A stretch of DNA of 64,000 bases, from NCBI GenBank assembly GCA_020086605.1, contig JACBWW010000016.1, positions 18,292,600-18,356,599 on the forward strand. Reading direction: 5' to 3'. The translations under genes and the position numbers were made by a program. The notes beneath the pieces are model-generated. The model worked only from the letters and a program-made list of their open reading frames with translations. It searched no databases and had not been told where the DNA came from. Shown here one piece after another: positions 26,545 through 38,700 of the stretch (its first letter is position 1; each line of letters opens with the position of its first letter). The stretch comes from Lanius collurio (taxonomy: Eukaryota; Chordata; Aves; Passeriformes; Laniidae).

Positions 26545-26573
26545 AAATATTATCAAAATATTTGATAATATTT
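26545..26573. repeat. Perfect 13-bp inverted repeat, 3-base loop
   Basis: AAATATTATCAAA at 26,545-26,557 is followed by the loop ata and then TTTGATAATATTT at 26,561-26,573, an exact reverse complement. It is AT-only except for one G/C pair in the stem. It is too short for a microRNA precursor, and no gene end is nearby to make it a terminator. Confidence 0.9.
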
Positions 26574-28186
26574 TCTTTGTGGATGAGATACTGGGACTCC
26601 TTCTCTCCAGAAACACTCACTTGGATTCCTTACAAAGTAACTGGTTCGTGCTCCTGCGGCTCCATCCTTAAAAGAAACATAATCCATTTCCCTCCCAGAA
26701 GGACATATTTGTCCCATTACGTGCCTGTATATTGATAAATTTGGTGATGACTGAACTTTGGAATGAACTTCAGGATGCTGCAACCTCTGTCTTTCCCACC
26801 ATCACCACAATGCTCATCACTGACTCCACGCTCAGGATAAGAAGCCCCACCAGAGCAGCAGACACCTTTTTTTTCCAGACTTGGAGACATCAGACTCACA
26901 GACTTGTCAGTATTAGAACCAAAGCTCACCTTTCAAGTTGTTTGAAGCATGAATTCAAAGGATTATTAAATATCAGTCTTAGAAGGCATAAGGCTTCTAT
27001 AGGGGGGAAAAACATCACTGGTTTCCTGCTGAGCTTTATTTAATGACAGACTTTGCACTTCCTAATCTATTTGGAAAATAAATGCCACATGGCATCTTAA
27101 TATACTGAGCAAGGGACAGTCAGGCTCCCAGCAAATAATTCATAATGACATATTTTGGGTTAGATTTTATGATGCTCTTTGTAGGACAATGCCACGAGTT
27201 GGTCTTGAGTATCTCACCATGAGAACAAAATATTCCTCCTGACATCTAGCTCTGTGTTTATGGGTTCATTTTTTCTGATGATTAATTCTGAGTTCACATA
27301 GAGTGTGTTCAAGATTACATGGATTCATATTCAGTTGACCATATCTGAGAGGATTATTTTAGTGTGCCCCAGTTTATGGCCCATGAAACACGATCCCTCT
27401 TGTCTCTCCATGTCTCTCACTCTGCTAGCAGTATTATTCTAACAACCAGTGCTGGGAACTCATACTATCAGTACAAAAGCAGAAAACAGATATTTTTCCT
27501 CTATGAAAACCAGCTCTCATTCAGCCCCTTACACTTGCTCTGCTCTCAGTGCCAGCAGCCAAGCAGAAGACATTAAAATATCAACAAGTTTTGAAGAAAA
27601 TGTCCTTAAGAATAAATGTACATTTCAGGTTTGCCACAGTCTTGATGATTTTTGGTGCATCTAGCACATATTACTGCTGTTACTAGTGATACTAACCTGA
27701 ACAAGATGAAACACAGTGGAAACACCCCAATGCCACCTGAAGCCATTGTTTATGTCTCTGAAGAGCTGTGACACACATGGATTACACTGGAAGGTGTTTC
27801 CATCTCTACCCAAGAGACTGGTGCTGGCAGCTCAGCACAGATCCTGGCATACAGCAGGCAGATGTGCTGCCTAATAGTTTTGGCAACTTCTGACTATCTT
27901 TCCTATCATGGTACCGTTATCTTGAGTTGACTGCCAGCTGGCCTGAACAGTGCTGGATACATGAAACACAGAGAAGCTTTCAACTGACAACACCCTGTAA
28001 ATTGTACATAGCACTGTTACTTCATGTGCAGCCCCCAGAGATCTAAGAGCAGCTTAAGGACAGAAATCAGGTCCAAAGCTGTGACCCTTACTTAATAAGT
28101 GTGAGCTTATTAGAAAGCTGTCCCATTGAAATAAGCAGAATTCCTCGAAGAAGTCTTTTTATTGTGCAGCTAGCACAATTTAAAAA

Positions 28187-28384
28187 ATGAAAATGAAAGA
28201 ACTACTTGCACTGGGGCTGCTTCTCAAAGCCACAGTTCCCCTTGGTGCAGGACCAAAGCAACAGAAACATGGAGCACTGCTATTCAAGGAAACCCCATTC
28301 CTGGTCAGTAACACAGTTACTTTGGAACCGACAAATAATCGTTTCTGCAGATATTCAGGCAACCTACAATACACTTATGTTTTG
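28187..28384 (+). CDS. Small frame with signal-peptide-like start ending at a donor
   Basis: ATG at 28,187 opens 66 codons that end exactly at a donor (TTTTG then gtaagt). The start MKMKELLALGLLLKATVPLG has a basic n-region, a leucine-rich core and a small-residue end, as in a signal peptide, and two cysteines or fewer follow. The full frame continues to 28,489 (100 codons). No TATA box or CpG-rich promoter is visible just upstream, and a minus-strand frame covers the same bases. It could be the first exon of a small secreted protein, but chance is more likely. Confidence 0.12.
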
Positions 28385-28559
28385 GTAAGTGGCTTAAGTT
28401 CCCACAACTCAATAGCTGAACCAGAACTTCTGCTCACACAACCTCGCCTGAACCAACAGGCAACACAACTTGCTCGTGAGAAAGAGTAGGATTTGAACTA
28501 AAACCTTTTAAGTAAATCTCTACACAATGAGCCATATTAAGCTACTGTTTTTCAGTATC

Positions 28560-28920
28560 ATTACGGCCGTGACCAGAGCTGCTGGGATTTTCTGCTGGTG
28601 TTATCATGCCTCCCTTCCCTCACGTGTCACTGCGACGGCTCGCAGAAAGCAGAGGTTATATACACCATTCTACTGGAACAGAGGGCGCCTTTCACAGCCC
28701 CTCGGCAATTTTATTTTCCTTTGACTGATGCTGTCAACACATTATCTGAAGTGTGCCTCGAGCACAAGGGCTTGGTGAGAGTGTTTGCATTGCACTTGTG
28801 CGTTACGCTACACCCTGCTCGGGCACCCTCTGCCCATCACTCACCGAGCCCACTTTGTGATCCTTGACTGCCATGTCGACAAAGCCCAACTCCAGCCCTC
28901 TCCGAGCACACAACACAGTC
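28560..28920. promoter_or_regulatory. CpG-bearing patch, possible regulatory element
   Basis: CpGs cluster here more than in the flanks (tacggccgtg, tgcgacggctcg, gggcgcct, cctcgag, gttacgc, tgtcgac). It lies just downstream of the 28,187-28,489 frame. It does not reach CpG-island density and has no TATA box, so the call rests on composition alone. Confidence 0.2.
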
Positions 28921-30379
28921 AAAGAAGGAAAGACAGTCTTTCTCAGCTCAGTTTTCAGCTGAAAGTCAATGAGTTGTGAGGCTATTGGTCCTTTTTTGAA
29001 AATAGAGCTTTTCTGTAAATACTATGCTTGTGGGAAAGATCAGAACCGTCATTTTTTTTTCACTCATTTTGGGGAACTTCAATATGCAGCCTGCAGAGTG
29101 CTTCTTTTGCAGACAGGAGGGAGACTATCTTTCAGTAACTAATAAACATTCTCTTTACCAAAAGATCCTGAGTACAGTACTGCTGTGCAGTAGCAAGTCA
29201 AACTTCCTTTTTGTTCTAGTCTCTGAACATTATAGTAGTGGAAAGATTCATGGAATCCCTTAGCTGATCACAGGAAAGAAAGCACACCTTAATACTGACT
29301 AGCTTACAATCTATGACAGTGAACAGCAAGGAATACTCTGTGCATCTGGAATCACAGTGGAAATGCATCTCATCCAATTTTCCAGGAAAGAATTTGGCCA
29401 GGACATCAGAGCAGAGAGTCTCTCTGCTAAGCCTGCTACTGGAGCATTAGTCACAGCAACCCCTGCCCAAGGCTTGTGAATCACCACCGAAGAGAGAAGG
29501 GACCTCATGGTCCCCTGACAGCGCTTGGGGGGACAGCCAGTGCAGATGTACAAGGTGAAGAATGACTCCTGAGCTGCCAAGAGCTCCACTAGCACTTGGT
29601 TTTCCCTGCCATGGCTTCCTTCCACCCGTGGCTTGTGCCAACTGAGAGCAGTTCATGAGCAGCATGAAAGAGATTTGCCAGTCCATGGCACTGCAGTGGC
29701 AGAAGTGAGATGCAAGGACAGGACTGCCACAACAAGGAGGGTTTCCTTTCCATTGCTGAGCTCCTTTTCCATAACACTGCTTTGCTTTATTCAGCATCAC
29801 CTGGGTCCTGCAAACTAATAACACTAACAATTCCACATCCCCACAAATGCAGATGTACTATACACACAGATACAAGCATGTATATATTCTTCTGTAGAGG
29901 AAATATGGTATTTATGCTTTGTAAGATGAACAAGGAGAAGAGAAAACCAAGAATTCTGGGCTATTGCCCAAACCACACAGCTTTGAAATCAGTGGTGCAC
30001 TGAAAGAAAAACCCACACAACACAAAACCCCCTATGCTTCCTTCCAAGAAAAGTGTCTAAGTTTTCCAATTTGTTTATGACTGATGTCTACCCACAAGAG
30101 ACTGCATTCCGGGCTGGATGAGACTGGACTGGCATACAACACCAAAAACCTCTCCTTCCTGAACTGTGGAACAATATCTTAAGTGTTTGTACATGGAGGC
30201 AGACCTGGTGTTGCAGAACTTTTTCCCCAAGCTGTTCTATCTGCTTCTAATTTCCAATGAATCAGCAAACACATCTGTAGGCTACTACTTTTCCAGACCA
30301 ATGCTCTTTATTTTTTTCTTCACAGAACTCATCTCTCTTTTCCTGACACCTGCTCACTGCTCCCTCTGAAATACAGTCC

Positions 30380-30411
30380 AGAAGTATTCAAGTACTCAGA
30401 AGTATTCAAGT
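30380..30411 (+). repeat. Short direct duplication
   Basis: agaagtattcaagt occurs twice, separated by four bases (actc). This is a small local tandem duplication. Confidence 0.85.
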
Positions 30412-33400
30412 TTCTTTTTCTAGAAGTCTCTTCCTAGCTCTAACTTTAATTAAATTGTATTATATGTGATGTAGAAACAAGTGAAGTTAAAAATACAGTA
30501 ATTAAGGTGACTTGACTCTCAAACAGAGAAAGACAGGATCTACAGCAATCTCCACATGCTGAATGTAGGTGAGAAACGTGATACAGCTCTGCACACAAAC
30601 AATATCCAGATGATAAAAGTACAACTGCAATATATCCCTAATTGCCCCAGTCTTTAAGTAGTATCTAAGAGTCTGTACTAGCATTAGTGTCATTTCTCTG
30701 GAAAGCTCAGTTATTGCCTACCACAATGGAAACAATCCTCAGTATCAGCTACATCTTTGCTCAGTTTTGAGCCAAGGAATCGCTTTGGTGAATCCTCCCT
30801 AAGTCCCAGATCTGTTGAGGTACTGAAAACAGATTTAAATTGCAAACACTATCACTTCCCACTTCCAGACTGCAGGCGCCAGCCCAGAGGCTGGGTTTGG
30901 AAAAAGCCTGGTCTGTACCCCAGGAGCTTGGAGGGATCATCACCTCCTCCTCACATCACTACTGTTTTCAACTTAAAGCCATCAGGGATTTGTTTTCCTC
31001 TGAGCCAACACCAGAGGGGTGCTGGGGTGTCAGGGCAGAGACCAGCTCCTGCTAATGGCTTATTCTTTCACCTGGGCTTGGCTGATGATGCTCTGCAAAC
31101 TCTTCTTTGGTTGGGATGCCAGGGCCAGGTTGCTTCTGAAGAAATGACCTGGCCTTTCACCTGCCAGTCATTGCTGGGGTCATTGCCCAAGACCTTGCAG
31201 TCTCCAGAACAGAGGTGGGACTTGCTGGTGAGGAGGTCTCCATGGCAGGACAGAAGCACTAGGTATCTCCCTGCCACCCTCCTTAATGCAGTCTCCAAAT
31301 ATCACTGTGCCATTCATGTTTTTGGTTTTGTTTACAGCAGAGGCAGGAAATGAACTATCCTCATTTATCCAAAGCATGAAGAAGCTAAAAACATGGCCCA
31401 GGACCAACAGGAGGCCAGTAGCAGAGCAGGAGCAGGAATACAGCTCTCCTGAGACTGATGTCCTGAGCTCTCAGAGGATGCTCTGCAAGCTCAGATGAAG
31501 CATGGCCTGATAATGTTATGTATGACCATTTCCCTGCTTAGGTTGGGGCCTTTCATCTCTGAGACTTCACAGCTCTCGCTGTCCTGTGTTTAACCCTGAG
31601 CTAAGCAGGTAATTTATGACCATACCAATTCCAAAAGAGAAAGGAAAAGCTGCAGTACTATATTTGAAGTGAAGTCTGGCAAGATGTCCTGCTCTCTCTC
31701 CACAAGTACTTTATGGCAAAGCCTGAAATGGGTTTCCCGAGATGCAGTATATCTGGCATGAATCCCTGCCAGGCAAAAATCTTGTCTTGTTTAATTAGCT
31801 CTCACAAATTTTCACCATCCAGCTTTCTCACTGAGGTCTGAACCACAGCTCCTGCTGTCCAGACACCATGGGGAGCGAGACACCACGTCCAAGGCCACTG
31901 CTGGTGGCCGGGCTGTGAAAACGCCTGATGGAAACTCATCTCATTAAACTTTCGAAAGATGGATGCTCTGGCATTGGACCAGCTCCGAGCTCTCAGCTGG
32001 AGTTTCTGCTGGCCTCCAACTCTCTCTTTGTAATATTCTAGGGTTTGCCTGCTGGAAAATGACTTGTAAGAATGCTCTCCAGTGCCAGGGTTTGGAACCA
32101 GAGCTGTTTCCAGCATTCCCAAATCCTGGGATGCTCAGAGCTGATATGCTGACTCAGATCACTTGAGACAAGCAAGTTAGTGAAAAGTTCAATCCAGTGG
32201 TAATGAGATCTGGTGAAATTAGACATCTGTATGATTTATTCTGTGTTTTGTAATCAGTGTAGAGTGTTAATGTCATCCATTTGCTCCCAAACCTCAGCCT
32301 GGAAAAGAGCAAGGCTAGTCAAAGCAAATGGCTGCAAACCTTCTAATGTCAGCTTCTTTTCTTTGTGAGATGAGTGGTTCCAGATCTCTGCAGAGTTGCC
32401 TGGCAGTTTAATCCTATCCTCTCAATTAGTATTTCTTATTCCTATTGATTATTAATTGGTTCACCCACATGGTGTTTCCCAGCTCCCTGCTAGAGACACT
32501 GACATTTTTTATTGAGCATATCAGGCAAACTTAACCCAACAGGTGTTGAGATGAAAGGTAAGATCAGGAAATATGGACATTTTGTGAAAAATTCACCAAG
32601 TTCAAAGGGATTTGAAAATTCACTCACAGTAGATGATAGGATTTGGTGGATCCAAAAATCATCAGGGTTTTCCAGGGCCCCCTGCCTTCTCAGTTGCCTT
32701 CTGCACACCACAGAATTTTCACCAATAATTCCTGGAAAACACGTTCTTGTCTCCTGAGCTCTGTGGTCTCCATTACTTAGCTTTTTCAAGGCCCAATCTG
32801 TCATGTTTATAACCCAGAGAGAACGTGTGATGGAGCAAGAAAGCTCATGGCTGTGGTAATCTGGAAAGCCCTCTGGCACACAGCAAAACACCAGAGGAGT
32901 AACACAACACCAGGGCTTGCCACAAGCATACAAGAAGCTGGATGTGTCTGTGCATCAGGGAGTTGAGACTCTGCTTTGCTTCCTGCAACTCAATCGGAAC
33001 AAGAGCTCTTCAAAGGACATCTTCCTTCTCTTCAGTTTTCATAGCAAGGCCAAGTTAATGCAGAATGACAATCCCTCTGGCTACTCAACAGGCTTGTCTT
33101 CTCCATCAAGGCAAAGATTTGGGGCTTCTGAGGTGATTTATCTTATTTCTTTAACTGAATCATAAGAGTCATGGCCCACTTTATGATACAAAAACTTTTA
33201 TTTTCCCCCCATACTGCTTGTGATCAAGCAGGAATCTTTCCTTGTTCCTGCCTGTACTGTTAGATATTTCCCTTGGATTTTTTTTTTTTTTAAACTTAGT
33301 CCAGCACTTTCATAGGAAAAGAATGACTGCTAAAAAATCCATTAGCATGGTTTGGCCAGAGTCCAAAATTTCAGCTACCAAGAATGTTAAATCCTCCATC

Positions 33401-34899
33401 TGTTTGCTAGTTAGATAATGTTACCTTTGAGCTTTCCTTTGGCTGCTAAAGACACTTTATCTGCCTTAAATGTTGCAGAAAATTACACTTCAGGTCAAAG
33501 CCTGTGTGCCATCAAATAAGGTGGGGGAGGGAAAGGTTCTTGCTATAAATTTCCACCTTTAGTTCCTCCTAGCTCTTGGTACATTCAGGCATTGAGGAGT
33601 CCCGAGCTGAGTGTAATCATACTAATGACCTGGATAATTGATGGTGAATGATGGATATGTTGAGCTAGACTCTAATCCACTCTTAAATATTTGCTTGACT
33701 TTTTGAAAATCAAGGGAATACCCCAAAGGGAAGGAAGTTCTTTCACACAGGAGAAGCTAAGCAGCCACGGTGTGCTCAAGTGAACATTTGGCTAAGACAT
33801 TACTCCGTGCCTCAGCTGGGGATTCAGCCTGGGCAGCGAGGCCCAGCTCGCTCCTCAGTGCCAAGTCCTGGCTGCAACATCCATCAGACACCTCCAGGGA
33901 GAGGTGACTCAACTGCTTTCACTGTGATCCCACTGAGGGCAGGCCAGGAGGTGAGCCTGCACAATCCCTGCCTCCACCATTTATCTCCTTACAGCTGATG
34001 GGACACACAGCCAGCCACCTTCTCCCTGAGGAGTGTGCTGGATGTGGAGCTTGCACGAATGACATGCATAGGAATTTTTCCTTATGGATTCAACCACAAC
34101 CTCTTTCCACCCACTATTTCACCAGAGAGCAGGGGGTGCTGCTCTCAAATCACATCATAACTTTCCATCTGGCCGTGACCTTGCTCCATCTCCCCAGCCT
34201 GGTGCATCAGGTGCCTTGCAGATGAGCACTGAAGATTGTTCAAGCTGCCTCCTGTGATCCCTAAGGAGGGAGCAGGCCCTGCTGAGAAAAGCTGACAAGG
34301 AACCACTAAGCACAACTGTGTGGGACACTGACAGCTACTTATCAGGAAGGATTAAAACATGACCCCAAACCCACCGAAATTCTGGCACTGCCTGCAGCAG
34401 ATCCAGTGCACATCTGCTTTTGCTTAAGTCTCTGCATTCTCCAGAGATGGGTGGCTTGGACAGGATTGGTCAGAAACAGGAATAAATGACTGACCAGAAC
34501 ATAAAAACCTGGGATGCAGCTGGTCAAGACTGGGTTTTAGGTCAGCACAGGGATCCTGGCATCCCACCGTCAGGAGGACAGCAGTGTGAAGCTGGTCTTG
34601 CCAGTCAGTAACTCCTCCTGGGTAGCCACAGGGGCAGGCATGGGACTCTGTGCCTGAAATGGGAGGTACAGACCAGCCTTCTGCCTCTCTGCAGCTGGGA
34701 GGAAGGTTTCCATGCAGCCCTGACATGAGTTTCCCACAATCCAGCCAAGTTTCCTTAGCAGCAGCTGTGGGACTTAACTTTTAGGGCTAGGAAGAGATTT
34801 CTAGGCACAGAGCCCCATCTGCAGCAAAGTCAAAGTTACCCTGACAGCCACTGTGGGAGGTCAAGAGAAAAATGCCTGGAATACATGGAGTTGTCACTC

Positions 34900-35397
34900 C
34901 ATCTTCCCCATCAAAGAACGAGCTGGCAGGAAAGAAGTCTGGCCTGGCTGAATAGAGAGCTTTGGCTAGAATTCAGGAAAAAAAGAAAAGTTTATGACCT
35001 TTGGAAGAAGGGACAGGCAACTCAGGAGAACTACAAGAATATTATGAGGTTATGCAGAGAGAAAATCTGAAGGGCCAAAGCTTAAGTACAAATTAATTTG
35101 GCTACTGCAATAAAAGACAATTAGAAAAAACTTTCTATAAATACATTAGCAGCAACAGGAGGGCTAAGGAGAACCTCCAGCCTTTATTGGATGTGAGGGG
35201 AAACATAGTGACTAAGGAAAAAGCTGAGGTACTCAATGCCTTCTTTGCCTCAATCTTTAATGTCAAGACCAATTGTTATGCAGGTACCCAGACCCCTGAG
35301 CTGGAAGACCCAGAGGATGGGGAGTAGAATGAAGCCCCCTTAATGCAAGGGGAATGGTCAGTGAGCTGCTACACCACTCTAACACACACAAGTGTTA
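34900..35397 (+). mobile_element. CR1 LINE, decayed polymerase linker region, plus orientation
   Basis: Translated with frame shifts, this matches the stretch of CR1 ORF2 between the endonuclease and the reverse transcriptase core. First comes WLNREL followed by RKVYDLWKKGQATQENYKN and RLCREKI. After a stop and a frame change come FYKYISSNRRAKENLQPLLD, GNIVTKEKAEVLNAFFASIF, ELEDPEDGE and an imperfect SELLHHSNTHK. CR1 ORF2 copies its own RNA into DNA by target-primed reverse transcription. This copy has in-frame stops and frameshifts, lacks the catalytic palm motif and cannot be functional. It stops near 35,397 and passes straight into the CR1 3' end, so most of the reverse transcriptase has been lost. 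The family assignment is firm; the exact left edge is uncertain. Confidence 0.9.
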
Positions 35398-35745
35398 AAA
35401 TGACTATCACTCTCTACAGCCCCCTGGAAGAAGGCTGAAGTCAGATGAGGATCGAGCTCTTTTCCCAAGTAACATGGTATAGAACAAGAAGAAATGGTCT
35501 CAAATTGTGCCAGGAGAGGTTTAGATTGGATATTGGAAAAAATTTCTTCACCAGAAGAATTGTTGAGCCCTGGCACAGCTTGATCAGGCAGTGATGGGGT
35601 CAACACCCTGAAGGTATTTAAAAGATGTGTAGATGTGGCACTTGGGGACATGGTTTAGTGGTGGACTTGGCAGTGCTGGATTAGCAGCTGTACTGGTTGA
35701 TCTCAAAGGTCTTTTCCAACCTAAACAATTCTATGATTCATTAAG
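35398..35745 (+). mobile_element. CR1 LINE 3' end of the same internally deleted copy
   Basis: Plus-strand order typical of the CR1 3' region: atcactctctacagc, cttttcccaagtaacatgg, gaggtttagattggatattg, aaaaatttcttcacc, gtgtagatgtggcacttggg, ggtcttttccaacctaaaca, then attctatgattc at the very end. It abuts the ORF2 remnant without the 1.5-2 kb of polymerase that should lie between, so either one element lost its middle or two copies lie in register. A 63-codon-plus frame starting at 35,633 is repeat-derived. The copy is inactive. Confidence 0.93.
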
Positions 35746-38700
35746 GATGAGAGAAAGCACCAAGATAAGCACGAAAGGCATAGAGATGGAGGATTGGAGA
35801 GATACAAAAAATGTCATCCTGCAGCTCGAAGTCACAGCTCCAAATCTGGCCTTAAACAGAGCAACCAGAATTCATTAGCCACTGCTAGAGTTGTGACTGC
35901 CTTAGGGAAAAGTCCTTGAATAACTTGTGATGGAGAAGCATCTGCAGAACAGTTGTGCAAGAAAGGCAGCTCCCCAGTCTGCACGAATCCCAGGTATACA
36001 CAGGGTCTTAGGGATTACCAGTCCCCTTGAGTGTATCAAATGCATAAAAGAGGAGCAAAAGACAACATGGGCCTGGCTTGTGCAAATCCTTTCTTCAGTA
36101 ATAGACCAGCATTGTGTAAATGACCAGGACCAGTCCTGCTCCTTCATGGAGGAACTGAGCCCGGTTGCTCCCACTGACCTAGGAAGTGTGAATGAACCGT
36201 TTGTTTGGAGAGAGATGAAAGGAAGCGTGCAAATGAAGCTTGTCTCCATCACCACGACAGATTTACTTCTTCAAGTGGCCTCAAGTAGCCTTGGAAAGGA
36301 AATCTGGAATGTTGTAACATTCATAAATATTTGACTGTTCTGTCTTACCTTGAAAACAGGCAGAAACTCTATCCTAAAGAAAGCACTCCCAGATTGAACA
36401 GTCATTTTGTTAAGCAGGCCATGACCTGGGGAACTAGGTACTGGTGACATTTAATCTGTATCTATATCTATGCACATGTACAAACACACACAATAAAATG
36501 CAGTGGTTGTCCCAAGGAAAGCCTGGCAAGCATTTGAAAACAAAGCTAAATCTAAGCTTGGCTACTTAGACTTACAAATGAAGTCTTGTAAGTTTTAGAA
36601 GCAAATCAGAAATATTTTAAACATGTTAGAGGCAATAAATCATTATTCCTCCTTTATTTTAGTTACCCCCAGAAATCTAAAATATTTTATTACTTTCATT
36701 AGAGCACAATATCCAGTGTTTTAGGTGTCTCCTACCCAGTCTAATACCAATCAGTTATGGCAAACTCCCACCTTTCATTCAGACTTCCCACCTCGTCACC
36801 ACAGTTGAATTTGAGAAGAAACAAACAAGAAGTGCTTGTGGAGAGAATAGTGAATGGGTATTTTAAGATGCACCATGTAATGTGATCTACAATTTAAAAT
36901 TTGCACCACTGAGCAGATCCAACACAAACCCCTTCTGCTCCCGTTGAGATGGAGCAGTTCAGTACCTGTGGTGCTGCTGGCAGCTACAGAAAAAGAGAAA
37001 AAAATAAATAAACTCAAGGAGTTTCCTTCTCGAGATACTAAAGAATCTGAACACACTCAAGCCATACAAAGCCTCCTACTTTCAATAGGTATGAACTGTA
37101 TTTAAAACTGTCACAATTTGGTTGCTTAGCTAATGAAAGATGCTGATTCTTTGACTGAAAAAGATGTAATTTGAATCCACAGGAGATTTCCCCTACCAGC
37201 TGGTTTTGAATGCTGTGGTACTCTCTCCTCTGGGTATAATTAGATTTCTATAACCTAAACAGCCCTTCCACTCCCATCACTTTAATGTCCCCCAAGATGA
37301 TAAACAGCATTAAGGCCTCATTTCTGCAGCCTCTAGATCAAGAAATACGTATGATTATATGTATGTCTTAAATGCTTTTCCTCGTGACCACAGAATGAGC
37401 AACAATTATTTCACTGAAATGAACTGCAAAATCTGACACACTCTGCTTTCAGTCTTTCAAAACCATATTAACACAGGAGACACATCTTATTCAGCATAGT
37501 GTGATACCAAGTCCAACGGAGCCAGGAACTAGTCTAGCCTTCATGTCAATCAATAAGAACAATAAAGAGGAATGCCAAAAAAGGAAAAGCATTTGTCATA
37601 TCCCAATTGCTTCTTTTATGAGAAAATGTACTGTCCATTGAGTACCCTGACAGATATGCACAGATATTAATTCTTCTTTTTCCAGTTCACAAACTATTTC
37701 AGCAAATCAATTAAAAAAATAGAAATAACAATTAAAAAAGGAAATAAGCCAGAAAACTGGTTTTGTTTGTCCAGGACAAATGTTTCGAAATGTATTTGCA
37801 AAATTATTTGTCATCAGCCAAATAACAGATTAAATATTTTGTTCTTGGGTTTCTATACTCTTCTGTAATATACTCAGAAATTTTCTGTTGTAAAATAATT
37901 AAAATCAAAGTCCCCCACTTTTAAATATATCGTAAGATATATTTGAATTTTCTGAGATACAGAAAACACTGGAGAAGGAAGATACTTCCATGATTTTTTT
38001 CCAGCTTTGACCCAAACTACTATGACATTGCAAACCAGCATTTTTAGGCAAGTGAACTAGTTCTACTTTTAGCTTAATTATGTTGATTCAGTAGCATTGG
38101 AATTGAATCTGGTTGCTTTTAGGAATTCTCTCTGGAAAAAAGGTAAAATATGAGTTACCTAAAACACTGACATTGCGTATCAAGAATAAAACATAATGAG
38201 CACCTTAAACCTGTAACAGATGGGAATGATTTAAAGACACTACGGAACAAAACCCCCAACATATTAAAACTTGAACAAGCACACTATTACATTAGGAACT
38301 TCAGTAGGGTTCCCTGAAAATTTTAGGATTATGTTTTGCTGTTCTGTAGAAAAGCTTTGCTATTGCTTTCTGTTTGAAAGAAAGACAGCAAACTCTTCAG
38401 ATGCTTTTAAAAAGGAGCAAAATAGCAAAGGTGAAGTAAAAGCAGGAAATAAAAACTTATTCTTGTTGATGTTTTTTTTAGGGGGTGAGATAATTGTCAA
38501 GGTCAAAATATAGAAATGTGGGAAGATTATTCTACAAGTGTTATTTCACGGACATATATTTTACACAAACTATTCATATATGTGTATAGACACATCCATA
38601 TTTTATATACATGTATGTGCAAACCCACACTTTATAGGAAGGGTCAAGCAATGTGAAAACTGTCTGAATTTTTACAGCTATTTCTTCAGGTATCATAATT

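Larger units (their letters stand above)
24587..28186. other. Gene-free stretch with a hairpin and a small exon-like motif
   Basis: No transposon is recognised. It contains a 50-base splice-flanked segment at 25,672-25,721, a perfect AT-rich hairpin at 26,545-26,573 and a 157-codon plus frame at 25,997-26,470. That frame has no domain, contains an A-run lysine stretch and overlaps minus frames, so I treat it as chance. Confidence 0.55.
28385..34899. other. Gene-free stretch; longest frame judged spurious
   Basis: The 198-codon plus frame at 30,757-31,353 is the longest in the window, but it has no domain, signal peptide or splice pattern and is overlapped by three minus frames. A CpG-bearing patch at 28,560-28,920 is listed separately. 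A 14-bp direct duplication lies at 30,380-30,411. No transposon is recognised. Confidence 0.55.

Noticed and set aside
30757..31353. 198-codon plus-strand frame, longest in the window
   Set aside because: No domain, membrane segment or splice pattern, overlapped by three minus-strand frames and another plus frame, in a GC-richer patch where stops are rarer. Chance frame most likely.
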